Part shown: in pieces, positions 10,079 to 20,984 of the stretch
How the letters are laid out: each line of letters starts with the position of its first letter
Numbering within the stretch: the stretch's first letter is position 1
Assembly: GCA_018806915.1 (NCBI GenBank)
Contig: JAGKQI010000049.1
Coordinates: 1,860,001 to 1,924,000 of the forward strand
Direction: 5' to 3'
From: Phytophthora colocasiae
Lineage: Eukaryota; Oomycota; Peronosporomycetes; Peronosporales; Peronosporaceae
DNA: 64,000 nucleotides
Notes under the pieces: model-generated
What the model was told of the DNA's origin: nothing
The model's input: the letters and a program-made list of their open reading frames with translations, nothing else
Databases searched by the model: none
Position numbers and translations under genes: made by a program

Positions 10079-12442
10079 CTACTTTGTATTGCTGTTGTAC
10101 AGATACACAGGAACTCGATCAGCCTTCCAGCTACATCTCACAAGGATTTCATCTGCTAGACTCCAGCGAAGACAAAACGGCTCTGTGCACGACTTTCGAT
10201 GTCTTGGGCAGAATCGAGATGTAGCCGCCAGTAAGCGAGCCTTTGATAAAGTTGCGAGCTCTCGGGCCACCACCAGCTTCGCGTCTTCTTCAAATAAAAA
10301 AATATTCGCGAATACTAATGTAGCATCACGCGTAGCAGGGTTGCTTGAAAATGAAACATCCCGCACGTCTGTTTTCTTGATCATCACTTTGCCAAGGTGC
10401 GGGAATCTTCCAACAAACCGATGGAGGCAACGCTCTGCAAGTTGACAAAGATCACTCCGAACTTCTATGCCAACGCATGCCCGGGCTGATGTTGCTATCG
10501 CTACTTGAGCGATGATGTTGCCAACACCTGCCCCAACATCCAGAAAAATATCCCTATTGGTAACAGGACTCATCGCCCGAATTAGGCGAACAACTCCCCA
10601 AGAAAGAACTTCACCGGCATTATCCTGTGTCTTCCCAGCCTTCTGCCTCACGTCCCCGCGAGTGATGTCCCTAAAAATAAGTCCGACTGCAACCACAGCA
10701 TCGCTATGGGGTAATGGAGCAGGCGCTTGATCTACAATGAAACTCAATCAGCCGTAAACGACAGTGATTAAAGGAATGTACATTCTTACCGGATACGTCA
10801 GAATCACTGGATGAATTTAATACGTGAGGGCTGTGACCAGCCCGTCTACCACTAGTGCCAGCAATACCACTCGAAGCAAGTTCATCACCAGCTGGACGTT
10901 CACTGTCCGAAACTCGTCCACCACTTGTGCCAGCATTACCACTCGAAGCAAGTTCATAAACAGAAGCACGATCGCAGACAAAAGCACGTCCACCACTAGT
11001 GCCAATACCACTCGAAGCAAGATCATCACCAGCTGGACGTTCACTGTCCGAAACTCGTCCACCACTTGTGCCAGCATTACCACTCGAAGCAAGTTCATCA
11101 CCAGCTGGACGTTCACCTCGAAGCGCACGTTCACCTCGAAGCGCACGTCCACCACGAGCAAGTTCATCGCTGCCAACTTGGCCACTCGAAACAAAGTCAT
11201 CACCAGCAGCACGTCCAATGGCCGAAGCACGACCGTCACTTGTGCCAGCCAAAGCACCCGAAGCAAGTTCATTACTAGCACTTCGAAGTGCACGACCACG
11301 AGCAGATTGTCCACCAATCGGACGTTCAGCAGCTGCACGCCTACGTCTCGACGTACGTACACCACTAGCAGAACTCACGCACACGCGACGTTTGGTAACT
11401 ACACAGCAAGCATAACGATGTCACTAACACAGAACACCTCTACAATATAATTCCGCTCACCTGGGCCAGTAACTCCACCCTCATCATCCACTGCTGCTGA
11501 TCCACGGCGCTTGGAAACTGCATATCACATAGCACAACGTCAGCATCTTGTGTCCATCTCACAACACGGCTTCCCCCACCTCGGCCAGCGGCGTCACTAA
11601 CAACAACTCCTACACGATGCTCGTGAGCTACATACACAGTACGCAAATAACGTCAACAACCACAGCACCCACACAGTCCATGTAGTTCTTTCTCACCTCT
11701 ACCGACAGTACCAGCGTACGCTGTGCCAGCATCGTCCCGATGTCCAAGTCCTACAAAACACATAGCAGCATCAGCCATCAGAAGCACCACCTCCATAAAG
11801 ACCTCACACACCTTGCACAGCATCGATGAGATGTAGTCCGCCTGCTGCTCGATGCTCACCACCTGCACCTTACGCATGCACACAACATTAGCAACTAGTG
11901 CACCGTCGTCCAGTACACATTCATCACGCACCTTGGACGTTGGTGTCAACGGCTGCACCGGTGTCTTGCGCTGCACCGCGACACTGCTGTACTGCGCCGC
12001 CACCACGCTCTGCCACTGCTTCTCGTAGCTCGTCACCTATAGCACATACACGAACAACGTCAAGTACACGTAGCACCGAATCACACCATTCTTACTGACC
12101 TTGGACGGCGGCAGTTGCTGTGGCAACGATGCTTGTGGCAGCTGTAGCTGCCTTTCGTGAAAGAGTCCTTGGGCCACCTGCAAGTAACGACCGGGAAGGG
12201 GCTACACGACGGGAGCGCCGACGTGTGTGTTGTTCTCCGAAGAAGCATCGCGGGAAGGCCCTTACTACCTTGCCGTAGGTTCTCTTTAGGCTTTCCATCC
12301 GAAGCCGGAGCTCCTTAGACGTCCGCGTCCCATGCATCTGCCGGGCTACATATGCCCATGTAACCCGCAGGCCTTCGTCTTCGAATTGGGCAGCAATCTG
12401 CACTAGTAGCTTGTCTTCTGCGTCTGAGAACGTAGTTCGCAT
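10079..12442 (-). CDS. Myb/SANT-like + DOT1-like methyltransferase gene inside the piggyBac element (8 exons)
   Basis: Exons: 12442-12100, 12036-11932, 11868-11812, 11750-11697, 11627-11580, 11517-11461, 11398-10790, 10731-10079; 1926 nt, 641 residues, with frame intact throughout. Residues ~1-57 form a Myb/SANT-like DNA-binding domain (FSDAEDKLLVQIAAQF ... TWAYVARQM ... RLRMESLKRTYG). The middle is the Gly/Ser repeat shared with the transposase. The C-terminal ~215 residues are DOT1-like: DIFLDVGAGVGNIIAQVA (SAM motif), GIEVRSDL (acidic SAM contact), FANIFLFEEDA (the DOT1 Asn/Phe region) and a Cys-rich tail. DOT1 proteins methylate histone H3K79 in the nucleus. Here the domain may target chromatin at the element or its insertion sites (inference). 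The first exon could contain an extra intron near 12270-12180, but it is open as read. Confidence 0.8.
10840..12106 (-). repeat. Right arm of internal inverted repeat (shared exon module)
   Basis: Inverse copy of about 5206-6400, mapping nearly base for base (position p pairs with about 17319 minus p). It spans exons 2-7 of the methyltransferase gene. Homology stops within exon 7, where the sequence turns to the unique GHSPHVLNSSSDSDVS segment. Confidence 0.85.
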
Positions 12443-12651
12443 TAGTCCAATATGTTGATAATATATCTATGTAAATATCTTACCTTTCTATTGGCGGGGG
12501 GGATCTCAAATGGACGGCAGAGAGACGCCACACAGGAAGATTATGCTGCGCATCGAAAAAAAAAGGTCGTAGTTTATAAAATACCCTAGCCGTAAGAAAA
12601 CAAAGTGCAGTTATTGGTAGAAATTCTGGAAGTTCTTTAAAGTACGTTTTT

Positions 12652-12680
12652 TTCTAAAAGGGCCTTTATGCGCCCTTCAA
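12652..12680. repeat. Subterminal motif, right
   Basis: TCTAAAAGGGCCTTTATGCG then CCCTTCAAG, with partial self-complementarity, resembling 4321-4344 and 4417-4443. A further GCGCATAATGCGCC palindrome is at 12722-12735. Confidence 0.5.
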
Positions 12681-12742
12681 GCAGTCTGTTTTCGTACCTA
12701 AATGAAAAACATACCCAAAGAGCGCATAATGCGCCCCTGCAC

Positions 12743-12756
12743 CGCAGAAGGGTTAA
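12743..12756 (-). repeat. Right terminal inverted repeat and TTAA target site
   Basis: CGCAGAAGGGTTAA, the exact inverse of 4260-4273. Confidence 0.85.
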
Positions 12757-12782
12757 TACACCAATTCACTACACGTGCCTAT

Positions 12783-14228
12783 TTAGAACTTGACGTCCAG
12801 GTACTTAGCAACGCCGTAGCCTACGAGGCCGACGACAGTCGCGCCGAAGAGGTGGAAGCTGAGCGGTACGCCGAAAGGAGGTACAGCAGGGGTCGCGATG
12901 TTGCCCGGGTCTTCGTATAGCACTGTCTTCTTGTGCTTCGGATCGCGGATGATAGCAGCAGCGCGGCGACCGGCAACAAAGCCGTCCTCGTGGAAACCAC
13001 GACCCAGCCAGCAGCCAGACAGCGTGACACCTTCCTCCTGGATGATATCGTCCTGCGGGATGCAGTCCGCAAGCAGACGCGGGTGGTCCCAACGGAACGC
13101 CGAGATGGTCTTGTCCTCGTCCGGGCGCTGGCCCTCGAACTCCTCGTACGGCGTGATGGTCACGAACACGTCCTTCTTGCTGTTAAGGTGCTGGATGCGG
13201 TTCATCCAGTACGTCAGGATGTACTGGTCCTCGTTGCAGATCAACACGTTCCAACTGCTCCACACCTTGTTCGACTTTGGCAGAAGAGCGGGGTCACGAT
13301 GCACATACATCATACTCTTGTGGAAGTAGAAGCGCATCAGCGAACGGTGCGACTTCTCACTCCAGCGCAGCATGTGCGCGCTCTCATCGGCGTGCGTGGC
13401 TAGTACAACGTGGTCACACTCAATGCGCTCGCCGCCCTGAAGGATGACAGCCTTGCCACCCTTCTCGACCTGATCAACGGTAGCATTGTAGCGCACCGTG
13501 CCGTTGTACTCCTCAGTGAATAACTTGATGAATGGCTCAATGTAAGCGGAACCAATGTACCACCAAAGGTGTTTCGGGCGAGCCGAGCGACGACCGAGCG
13601 TACGCATGATCACCTGCCACAGAGGGATGTACAGCGAGTTGGAGTGGGTCTTGAGGCAGCGGAGAAACTGCGTTACAGGCAGGTCCAGCACATCATTCTT
13701 AGGCACCGTCCACAGGATGGAAACGAAGGCCAGGAAGTAATAGTGGAAGAACTCCTTCGAGTAGCGGCCCTGGGCAATCCACTCACGCGTGGTGATGTCC
13801 TCCTTCACAGGCATCGTCATGAGGTCCATGGTGAATCGGTAAATATCACGCAGGACGCGCCAGATACGTAGATCAAAGAGATTGAGCACACTGCCATGGA
13901 ATGGGGAGCGCGAAGAGAACTGCAGGTCCCCCTTAATCTTGGAAGTGACCGTCAGACTCATGGGAATGCGCTTCTTGGTGGTGCCATCGGCCTCTGTCAG
14001 GCCGAGGGACTTGAACCAGGCCTTCACGTTGGGGTTGGAGTCTCCGAACATCATGGAGCCAATGTCCACCATCTCACCGTCGATCTCCATCTCATACGTG
14101 TGTCCACCGAGCGTCTCGTTCTTCTCAAGCAACACAACTTCATGGCCGTCCTTGGCTAAATGGTAAGCGGCGGAGATACCGCCAATACCGGAACCGACAA
14201 TAGCGACCTTCATTTCTTGTACCTTCAC
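12783..14228 (-). CDS. FAD-dependent amine-oxidase-like oxidoreductase, copy 2
   Basis: 481-residue paralog of the gene at 2345-3763, similar along its whole length: VAIVGSGIGGISAAYHL (dinucleotide fold), LLEKNETLGGHTYEMEI, a middle region with TMPVKEDITTREW, and GCWLGRGFHEDGFVAGR near the end, then a hydrophobic tail (FHLFGATVVGLVGYG) that may anchor it. Same strand as copy 1, so a tandem duplication is likely. The ATG at 14228 gives MKVQEMKV; an ATG five codons on (14213) matches copy 1 exactly. I keep the first because an Inr-like motif lies 23-41 nt upstream. The piggyBac right end is in the 3' flank, so its 3' UTR or terminator may be altered. Substrate unknown. Confidence 0.8.
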   Translation of the reverse strand: MKVQEMKVAIVGSGIGGISAAYHLAKDGHEVVLLEKNETLGGHTYEMEIDGEMVDIGSMMFGDSNPNVKAWFKSLGLTEADGTTKKRIPMSLTVTSKIKGDLQFSSRSPFHGSVLNLFDLRIWRVLRDIYRFTMDLMTMPVKEDITTREWIAQGRYSKEFFHYYFLAFVSILWTVPKNDVLDLPVTQFLRCLKTHSNSLYIPLWQVIMRTLGRRSARPKHLWWYIGSAYIEPFIKLFTEEYNGTVRYNATVDQVEKGGKAVILQGGERIECDHVVLATHADESAHMLRWSEKSHRSLMRFYFHKSMMYVHRDPALLPKSNKVWSSWNVLICNEDQYILTYWMNRIQHLNSKKDVFVTITPYEEFEGQRPDEDKTISAFRWDHPRLLADCIPQDDIIQEEGVTLSGCWLGRGFHEDGFVAGRRAAAIIRDPKHKKTVLYEDPGNIATPAVPPFGVPLSFHLFGATVVGLVGYGVAKYLDVKF

Positions 14229-14250
14229 TAGAAAGCTATTGCAGACACGC

Positions 14251-14269
14251 GTCCAATGCGGAAATGACC
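14251..14269 (-). promoter_or_regulatory. Inr-FPR-like transcription start of FAD oxidoreductase copy 2
   Basis: Minus strand GGTCATTTCCGCATTGGAC closely follows the oomycete Inr plus flanking promoter region pattern (CTCATTYNNCAWTT). It lies about 23 nt before the ATG at 14228. Confidence 0.55.
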
Positions 14270-15885
14270 AAGCTCCAAGCTACGGCGCAATGTCCACCAG
14301 AGGCTTGCCTGCGGATACTGCGGATAGCAGTTGCTTCAGCTCAGCTTACACATCACCACAACTGCAGCGGACGACGTCCACTTACAAAACCCAAGTCAAT
14401 TGAACAAAACAAGGCGTATTTATTTGCTGTACACGCGTATCTGTAGACCTGAAATGCAATTGCAAACTTCCTGCAAATTGATAGCCCGCGAACTCTACGT
14501 CACGCAGGTCCCACCGGAACACTATCGCATGATGTGGACTCAATAGCATGTACGCTGTAATGTCTGCAATTGCAGCAACCGACCCATGGGCCATTCATGG
14601 CAAACATACACTGCAACCATCTCTGATGGCGGATACGTAAACTTGAATGAAGCACCACTGACGGCTACTTGACCCTCTGAAACGTGAACCTTTGTGAGAG
14701 TTTTGCCATAAAACGCGTGTACAGATCGTCAAGTGTTGCAGGTCTTGCCGCTTGGTCTGGTTTCTGTATGGCTCGACTGCCAACGTTTCTTTTGCTGTGG
14801 CCCGGTTTTGAGTGGTGCGGACCCACGAAATCACCAATGCGAGGGCGACAGCTCCGCTGTCCGCCGGCAGTTTGTTGATCGCGACAAGGCTTTGCTTGCT
14901 TGCTCGATGCGGGAATGGCAGGGAAAGCTGTAGTTTGCCATTTGGCGACACGAATCAAGGGTAGGCCCTGTAGGTGTATATGCCTCGCGTGTGAAGTGAT
15001 GACGACAGGAAATGGTAAATCTTACCAGCAACGAATCGCTACGTACCTTGACTGCCAGCTAGCTTGGTGATCAAGTGGCTGGAGTCTTCAAGTGGAATGG
15101 CGCGTACCAAATCCTGTTTGCAGTGTGGTAAAATGACGAATGCGCGTCAACGGTTCAAGCACTTAATTGTTTGCGGATTTTATGACGAAGTCTCTGCAAG
15201 TAAACGAACTTTCGGGCCTCGCACAGGCGCCAACAAGTTGTGGCAAGACCTAGTGGATGCTCGTATATCTACGATGACCCAAAGCCCTGGGCGTCTGCCA
15301 TTGAAGATGTAGAAGGTCATTTTATCGACTCGATCCTAGTTTTTAGCTTCCAGACACTTTATGATGAAGTTGTAGCGGAGGATGAAGAGCAGAGTGTCTC
15401 GATCGCTATTGATTGTAATAACGAGGTTTCAGCCCATGATTCGCCTTCGTAGGGCGTTTTTAAGCTGTTGACGAGACTTGTGGCAGCTTTCCTTGGAGGC
15501 GAACTTGTTCAGCAATAAACGAGGGCAAGTAGTGCACGTACAGGTAGAAACAATCTATCGTAGATGCAGGCAACGCCAGCATTTCTCTCTGTTCCATCGG
15601 ATTCTCAACGATACTTCTGCAGTACCTCTTTGAGGGGTGTTGGTCATTATCGACCTCCGCAACGAAAGCAACATGGTGTGTTCGCTAGCATGTCTTTTAT
15701 ATATCTCGCACTTGCAGAGGGGGGGGGCGAAGGGTATAATAGCATCGTTACTTAGGCTAGAAATGTAATAAGTGGTTCAAGATCGCAAACGCACTGTATC
15801 GACTCGTTAAGGTGCGAATTGGTTTTGGGGGAATCGAGGAGAAGATTTCTTTCTGGAGTGTGAAGCAACAACAGGAAGAGACAGC
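14270..15885. other. Intergenic region with little content
   Basis: 1.6 kb between FAD oxidoreductase copy 2 and RPN2. Only short, unrelated ORFs are present, apart from a possible zinc-finger remnant (15097-15450). A G-run (GGGGGGGG) is at about 15720-15727. No RNA gene or repeat was recognised. Confidence 0.5.
15097..15450 (+). pseudogene. Possible BED/hAT-type zinc-finger transposase fragment
   Basis: An ORF starting MARTKSCLQCGKMTNARQRF continues to HLIVC, giving a C-x2-C...H-x3-C spacing like a BED-type finger. The frame then shifts near 15270 to an ORF with DDPKPWASAIEDVEGHFIDS and an acidic end. It is short and broken, with no catalytic motif. It could equally be chance or a host gene fragment. 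Confidence 0.25.
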
Positions 15886-18800
15886 ATGACCGTCGCGCTC
15901 GGCAATTCCGGTACGTTTGTGGCCATTGGAGGGTGTTCCCCTGTGTCTCCCCGATTCCCCTCTATCTCTTCTCTCGGGATTCGGAACTCGGGGCTCGATA
16001 CGCCTTCTACAGCCGTCAGAAATCTAACTTTGTATGGGTGGATCTTTTGGTCCGACTTTGTCTGTATCTGCTCAGCCGCGGGCGTTCTCGCACTCCTGGA
16101 AGAAGACGACAACTCGCTTAAGGTGAAGTGGTTAATTGCACTTCTAATGCACCTCGTTTGACTCTCTGAAGCTCCGTATTAACGACATTATGACTGTTTA
16201 TCAACTCTCCCAGGCCCATGCCCTACAGAAGCTGAACCAAGTGGTGGACCACTACTGGGCCGAGATCGCAGACGCTATCCCCCTTATTGAGGAGCTATCG
16301 GAGGAGAAGAACTTCCCGGACCGCGAACTGGCGGCCTACGTGGCCTCCAAGTGTTTCTTCCACTTGGAGGAATACGAAGACGCACTGCGTCTGGCCCTTG
16401 GAGCTGGCAAGTACTTCGACCTCAACACCCGCTCCCAGTACACAGACACGATCATTGCTACGTGCATTGACAACTACGTGGCGGTGCGTGCCAAGGAGGA
16501 CCTGGAGGCCGAGAAGGAGCTGGACCCGCGTCTCACTCAAGTGGTTGAGCGCATGTTCGAGCGCTGCTACGCTGCGGGTGAGTTCCGTCAGGCTATGGGC
16601 ATTGCACTGGAGGCTCGACGTCTTGATCAGGTGAAGGAGTGCCTCGCACGTGCCACGGACGTGTCGGCGGCGCTGTCGTACTGCTTTGAGATCTGCAAGA
16701 CGGTGGTGAGCAATCGCCACTTCCGTCTCAAGGTGTTCGAGGTCATGTTGGAGGTGTATCGCTCACGTCCGACCCAGGAGCACTCGAGTGTGTGCCAGGT
16801 GCTGCAGATGCTAGACAATCACGTGGAAGTGAGCAAGATCCTGGATCAGCTCGTGCGTGGCAGCGACCGCGACTGCCTTGTCGCCTTCCAGGTCGCGTTT
16901 GATCTCAACGAAAATGAGAATCAGAAGTTCCTGATGAACGTTTACCACGTACTGCCAAGCCCTCCTGCTCCTGTGGCTGAACCGGCTGCAGACACGACCA
17001 CAGCTGAAGAGGGAAAGACAGATACTCCCGCTCCAATTGTGCCTGCTACTCCTCCGGCAGCCCCTACTGGTGCGTGTGCTGATTATTGGGACAAGTTGGC
17101 CAAGCTGAAGACAATCCTGTCAGGTGAATTCCTCGTGGACTTGAATCTGGACTTCCTCCACAGCCACAGCGACTCGGACCCTCTCGTTATGAAGACGATT
17201 AAGACTGCAGTTGAGAATCGCAACTCAGTGCTGCATCACGCGGCCGTGATCGCTCATGCCTACATGAACTGTGGCACGACTTCGGATGTTTTTTTGCGTG
17301 AGAACTTGGAGTGGCTGGGTAAAGCCACCAACTGGGCCAAGTTCACTGCCACTGCTAGTCTGGGTGTTGTACACAAGGGCCACGTTCGTGAAAGCATGAA
17401 TCTGTTGGCTCCTTACTTACCGCAAGGCGGTATGACGACGTCTCCATACTCGGAGGGTGGCGCTCTGTACGCTATGGGGCTAATCCACGCGAACAAGGGC
17501 TTTGCAGGTTCAGGCAGCAAGACTACGATGGAGTATCTGAGCAATGCACTCAAGAATGCCGGATCGGATGAGACTGTGCAGCATGGCGCTTGTCTGGGCA
17601 TTGGCCTGTGTGGTCTGGCTTCACACGACTACGAACTATATGAAGAGTTGAAGACTGTGCTGTTTACGGATTCAGCCGTCGCCGGCGAGGGTGCTGGTAT
17701 TGCTATCGGCCTTGTGTTGCTTGGTGCTGGAGGCGAAGGACGCAATGGTGAGATCGTGAAGGACCTGCTAGCCTACGCGCACGACACGAAGCACGAGAAA
17801 ATCATTCGTGGTTGTGTGATGGGCATCGCGCTGATGATGTACGAGCGGGAGGAGCAAGCCGACGCGTTGATCGAGCAACTTACCCGTGATAAGGACCCGT
17901 TGATCCGTTACGGTGGCATGTACACTGTGGCCATGGCTTACGCTGGCACTGCGAACAACACTGCCGTTCGACGGCTGCTACACGTGGCTGTCAGTGATGT
18001 TTCCGATGATGTGCGTCGTGCTGCTGTCACGTGTTTGGGCTTTATCTTGTTCAGAACTCCTGTGCAGGTGCCAAAGCTGGTGTCGTTGCTGGCTGAAAGC
18101 TTCAACCCTCACGTTCGTTACGGCGCCTGTGTGGCCGTTGGAATTGCGTGCGCTGGTACTGCGAAGAACGAAGCTATTCAGCTGCTAGAGCCGCTCCTTG
18201 ATGACGCTGTAGACTATGTGCGCCAAGGTGCTCTGTTGGCGCTGGCCATGGTTATTATGCAGGAGTCCGAAGGCCGCAACCCGAAGGTGGCTGCTATCCG
18301 TGCGAAGATCCTCAAGCTGATTACGGACAAGCACGTTACCACGATGACGAAGATGGGTGCAATCCTGGCCCAGGGTATCTTGGATGCTGGTGGTCGCAAC
18401 GTAGTTATCTCGCTCCAGTCTCACACTGGATTCACCAAGATGGCTGCTGTGGTGGGTCTGGCGATCTGGGCACAGCATTGGTTCTGGTACCCTCTTTTCA
18501 ACTTCTTAGAGCTGTCGTTCCAGACTACGATGGCAGTCGGTCTTAACAAGGACCTGAAGCTTCCGCGCGGCTTCGAACTGACGTGTAACGCTAAGAAATC
18601 GGCCTTTGCCACGCCTAAGCGCATGGAGGAGAAGAAGGAAGAGAAGAAGGAGCTGGTTGCCACAGCTGTGCTATCCACAACTGCCAAAGCACGCGCACGC
18701 CAGGCGAAACAGGACGCGAAGGAAAAATCATCGAAGCCTGCGGACGCTAGTGGGGACATCGTGATGGAAGAGAAGGACGCGCCTGCGGCCGACGAGGAGA

Positions 18801-19135
18801 AGAAGGAGGACAGTGGTGACGCGATGGAGGTGGATGCTGAGGAATCCAAGCCCGTACCTACTAAGAAGGCAGCGCCGGTCAAGGAGCCGAGTGTCTTCAC
18901 ATTTACGACACCTGCGCGTGTGACGTTGGCACAGGAGGCTGTGCTCTCCATGGATACAACGCAGAGGTACGTTCCGGTGATGCACCCAGCGCAAAGGCTG
19001 ACAGGAGTTATCATGCTGCGTGACACAACGCCCGATGAGGCTGAGGATGTGGAGGCCGTGAAGGCACCCGCTGCCGCTGGCGCGGAAAACGAGGCAGACC
19101 CGCCTGAGCCGTTCGAGTGGGAGCCCCCGCAGTAG
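15886..19135 (+). CDS. RPN2: 26S proteasome regulatory subunit RPN2/PSMD1 (3 exons)
   Basis: Largest non-ATPase scaffold subunit of the 19S regulatory particle base, which holds ubiquitin receptors and bridges to the ATPase ring. Exons 15886-15910, 16076-16122 and 16214-19135, 997 residues, frame closed at both junctions. The first two tiny exons give MTVALGNSAAGVLALLEEDD, the normal RPN2 N-terminus; exon 3 continues AHALQKLNQVVDHYWAEI. An ATG at 16190 lies in the last intron and is not the start. The middle (about residues 400-750) has proteasome/cyclosome repeats rich in Gly and Ala, e.g. GACLGIGLCG, GAGIAIGLVLLG and RYGACVAVGIA. A charged Lys/Glu segment near residues 820-900 and an acidic C-terminal tail are typical. 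Confidence 0.95.
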
Positions 19136-19279
19136 GAACAGACCGTGTTCAGTACTCGAGCATCGATAGCAGAGCAAGGCAGTCGTGAGCGACACATCCA
19201 ACTCGGAATATAATTTTCACTCAAATTGGCAAATGATGATTTGGATGCAGACTTTCGATTTGCATGCACGGTCTCACTT

Positions 19280-19294
19280 CTCATTTGCACTTCC
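19280..19294 (+). promoter_or_regulatory. Inr-FPR-like transcription start of MOT1-like gene
   Basis: CTCATTTGCACTTCC matches the oomycete Inr/FPR pattern well and lies 17 nt before the ATG at 19312, which is why I reject the upstream ATG at 19264. Confidence 0.6.
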
Positions 19295-19311
19295 CCCTTC
19301 TTCTACGCAAC

Positions 19312-19487
19312 ATGTTGGACTTGTCAGGAGACTTTGAGGGAGCAGCAGCAATGCCCATGCTGCCTAAAGGAGCAGCCGACCAGTTCGAGAAGGTGACGGG
19401 GTCGCAAGTCGGACGTCCGCTGTACCAGAAGCTGTTTGTGTTCATGAGGCCGGGATGGCGAGCGTATCTGAAACAGTTCATGACTCT
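19312..19487 (+). pseudogene. MOT1-type molybdate transporter, 5' part, split by LTR insertion
   Basis: Codes for MLDLSGDFEGAAAMPMLPKG and on to KQFMTL, about 59 residues, then runs into an LTR at 19488. The sequence resumes in frame after the last LTR at 31660 (both sides share ACTCT), joining TL to KEASGAFGD. The host gene was therefore intact before the 12-kb insertion. A product from this fragment alone would lack all membrane segments. Confidence 0.8.
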
Positions 19488-19756
19488 TGTTGAAGTTACC
19501 ATCTCTGCAGTGATGACGGTATTAAATTGTGCAGTTCCATATAGAGAAATCCTATTTAACTGGACTGGTTGGTGGAGAATAACTCCCCTCCAGAACACCA
19601 GACTCTCTAATTCATCACTTCTTCTTTTACTATCTTCAGCACACAAGCCCATTCTTCATCTACACTCAAGACTTCCTCTCCAATATTCTATGCATTATTT
19701 TATTCGTCTCCATCCTTCGTCTACCTAACAACTCTGTGCAAATCATTACTTCAACA
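19488..19756 (+). repeat. LTR 1 of non-coding LTR element
   Basis: 269 bp beginning TGTTGAAGTTACC and ending TTACTTCAACA, so the ends form an inverted TGTTGAAGT/ACTTCAACA pair. It lacks about 11 bp (ACTTATCTAAG region) present in LTRs 2 and 3. Left flank is ACTCT (19483-19487). Confidence 0.85.
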
Positions 19757-20984
19757 GGTTATGGACTCCAATGCTTCACCTGCGTGGATGAAGAACCGGA
19801 GACGCTTGATTCAAGCTCCTCTAAAAAATCAACGAGGCAAGAGAATCGCCCCGGAGAGGCCGCGTGTCTAGCAAGCCTGACGGCTGCCACGTGTATTCCT
19901 GCAAACCCTACACTAAATGTGCCAGCCACTAAGCTGTAGCACTGCATGAGCTGTACTATCACCATGCTGAGGGGCTACGAAGCCTCCGCGCCAGCGTTCG
20001 AGCTGTACCGCTGCATGAGTTACAATTTCCGTGCTATTCCGGCTACTGCCGAGGTGTGAGGGCACGATGCCCTATGCGCCAGATCTGACGCTGCTGCGCT
20101 GCATTAGCAGAACATCTGCCATGCTCTGTCTTTTATCCAGCAGGCCAAGAGCTCTGGAAAACTAACTGCACTACTGCACGAGCACCACGCAGCCGTGTTA
20201 TGCCGGCCGTAACGCCGATGTTATAGGAGGCATTCCGTTGTGCTCTACGTACATGTACGTGCCTTTACCTTTTGAACCACGCAGCATCGCTGCAGCACTA
20301 GCCAATGGCAGTCTGGCAATATAGTACTACGTATTACTACCAATAAAACGGTATTAATATTTTGCAATGTCGAGCAGTACTGTAGCATTCTATGTACTAC
20401 AGTAGTACTACTACTATATGTACACTACCAAGTGTAACACTTTCTAATCTGCCTAAGTTTCGTACGACCAAAATATACTGGCTCGATGCCAAGCTATAGC
20501 GAACTACCCTGGTAGAACTACGGCTTGTAATTTGTTAAAGCAACATCAAATTCGGCTTTACAGACTTGCGTCTATTATCAAAAGTATGTGCTGAAATGTA
20601 CGAAACTGGGAGGCATTAGCGCCAAAACCGAGCATTCATACGCCAAACTACATTCAGTCACTGGCATGAATTTCAAACATTTCCAGCTATACAAAACGTA
20701 ACAACAAAAAGAAGAAAATTCTCAATACTTTCTGAAATACACGACACGCTTCTGTCTACAGAAAGCAAACTATAAGTTTTACTGCACATTGATTTGATAG
20801 TTTACAAGTCTTAGCACTTGAGAAGTAAAACATAAATAAAATCTTCTAAACGAGAAACAACTCGATGAGCCTCTAGGGAGAATAATAGCCCCAATGATGA
20901 AAGCTGAGCACTAACTGCAAAAATGATGCGTACACTGCTGATGACACTGTGTGGTTATTTGTGCTGTAAAAGCTGTAGCCTTTC

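Larger units (their letters stand above)
4260..12756. mobile_element. 8.5-kb piggyBac element carrying a transposase and a DOT1-like methyltransferase gene
   Basis: Both ends show the piggyBac signature: TTAA at 4260-4263 and 12753-12756, and inverted termini CCCTTCTGCG (4264-4273) and CGCAGAAGGG (12743-12752). Inside are a piggyBac transposase gene (plus, 4937-9626) and a convergent Myb-like/DOT1-like methyltransferase gene (minus, 12442-10079), separated by a 45-bp minisatellite. The element sits between two paralogous flavoprotein genes, its right end only about 27 bp past the stop of copy 2. The transposase has one frameshift, so this copy may be non-autonomous now. That both genes belong to one element is inferred from the matching TTAA/terminal pair; nesting of two elements is the alternative. 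Confidence 0.85.

Noticed and set aside
16190..16213. ATG at 16190 as the RPN2 start
   Set aside because: It lies in an intron; splicing 16122 to 16214 restores the conserved N-terminus SAAGVLALLEEDD...AHALQKL.
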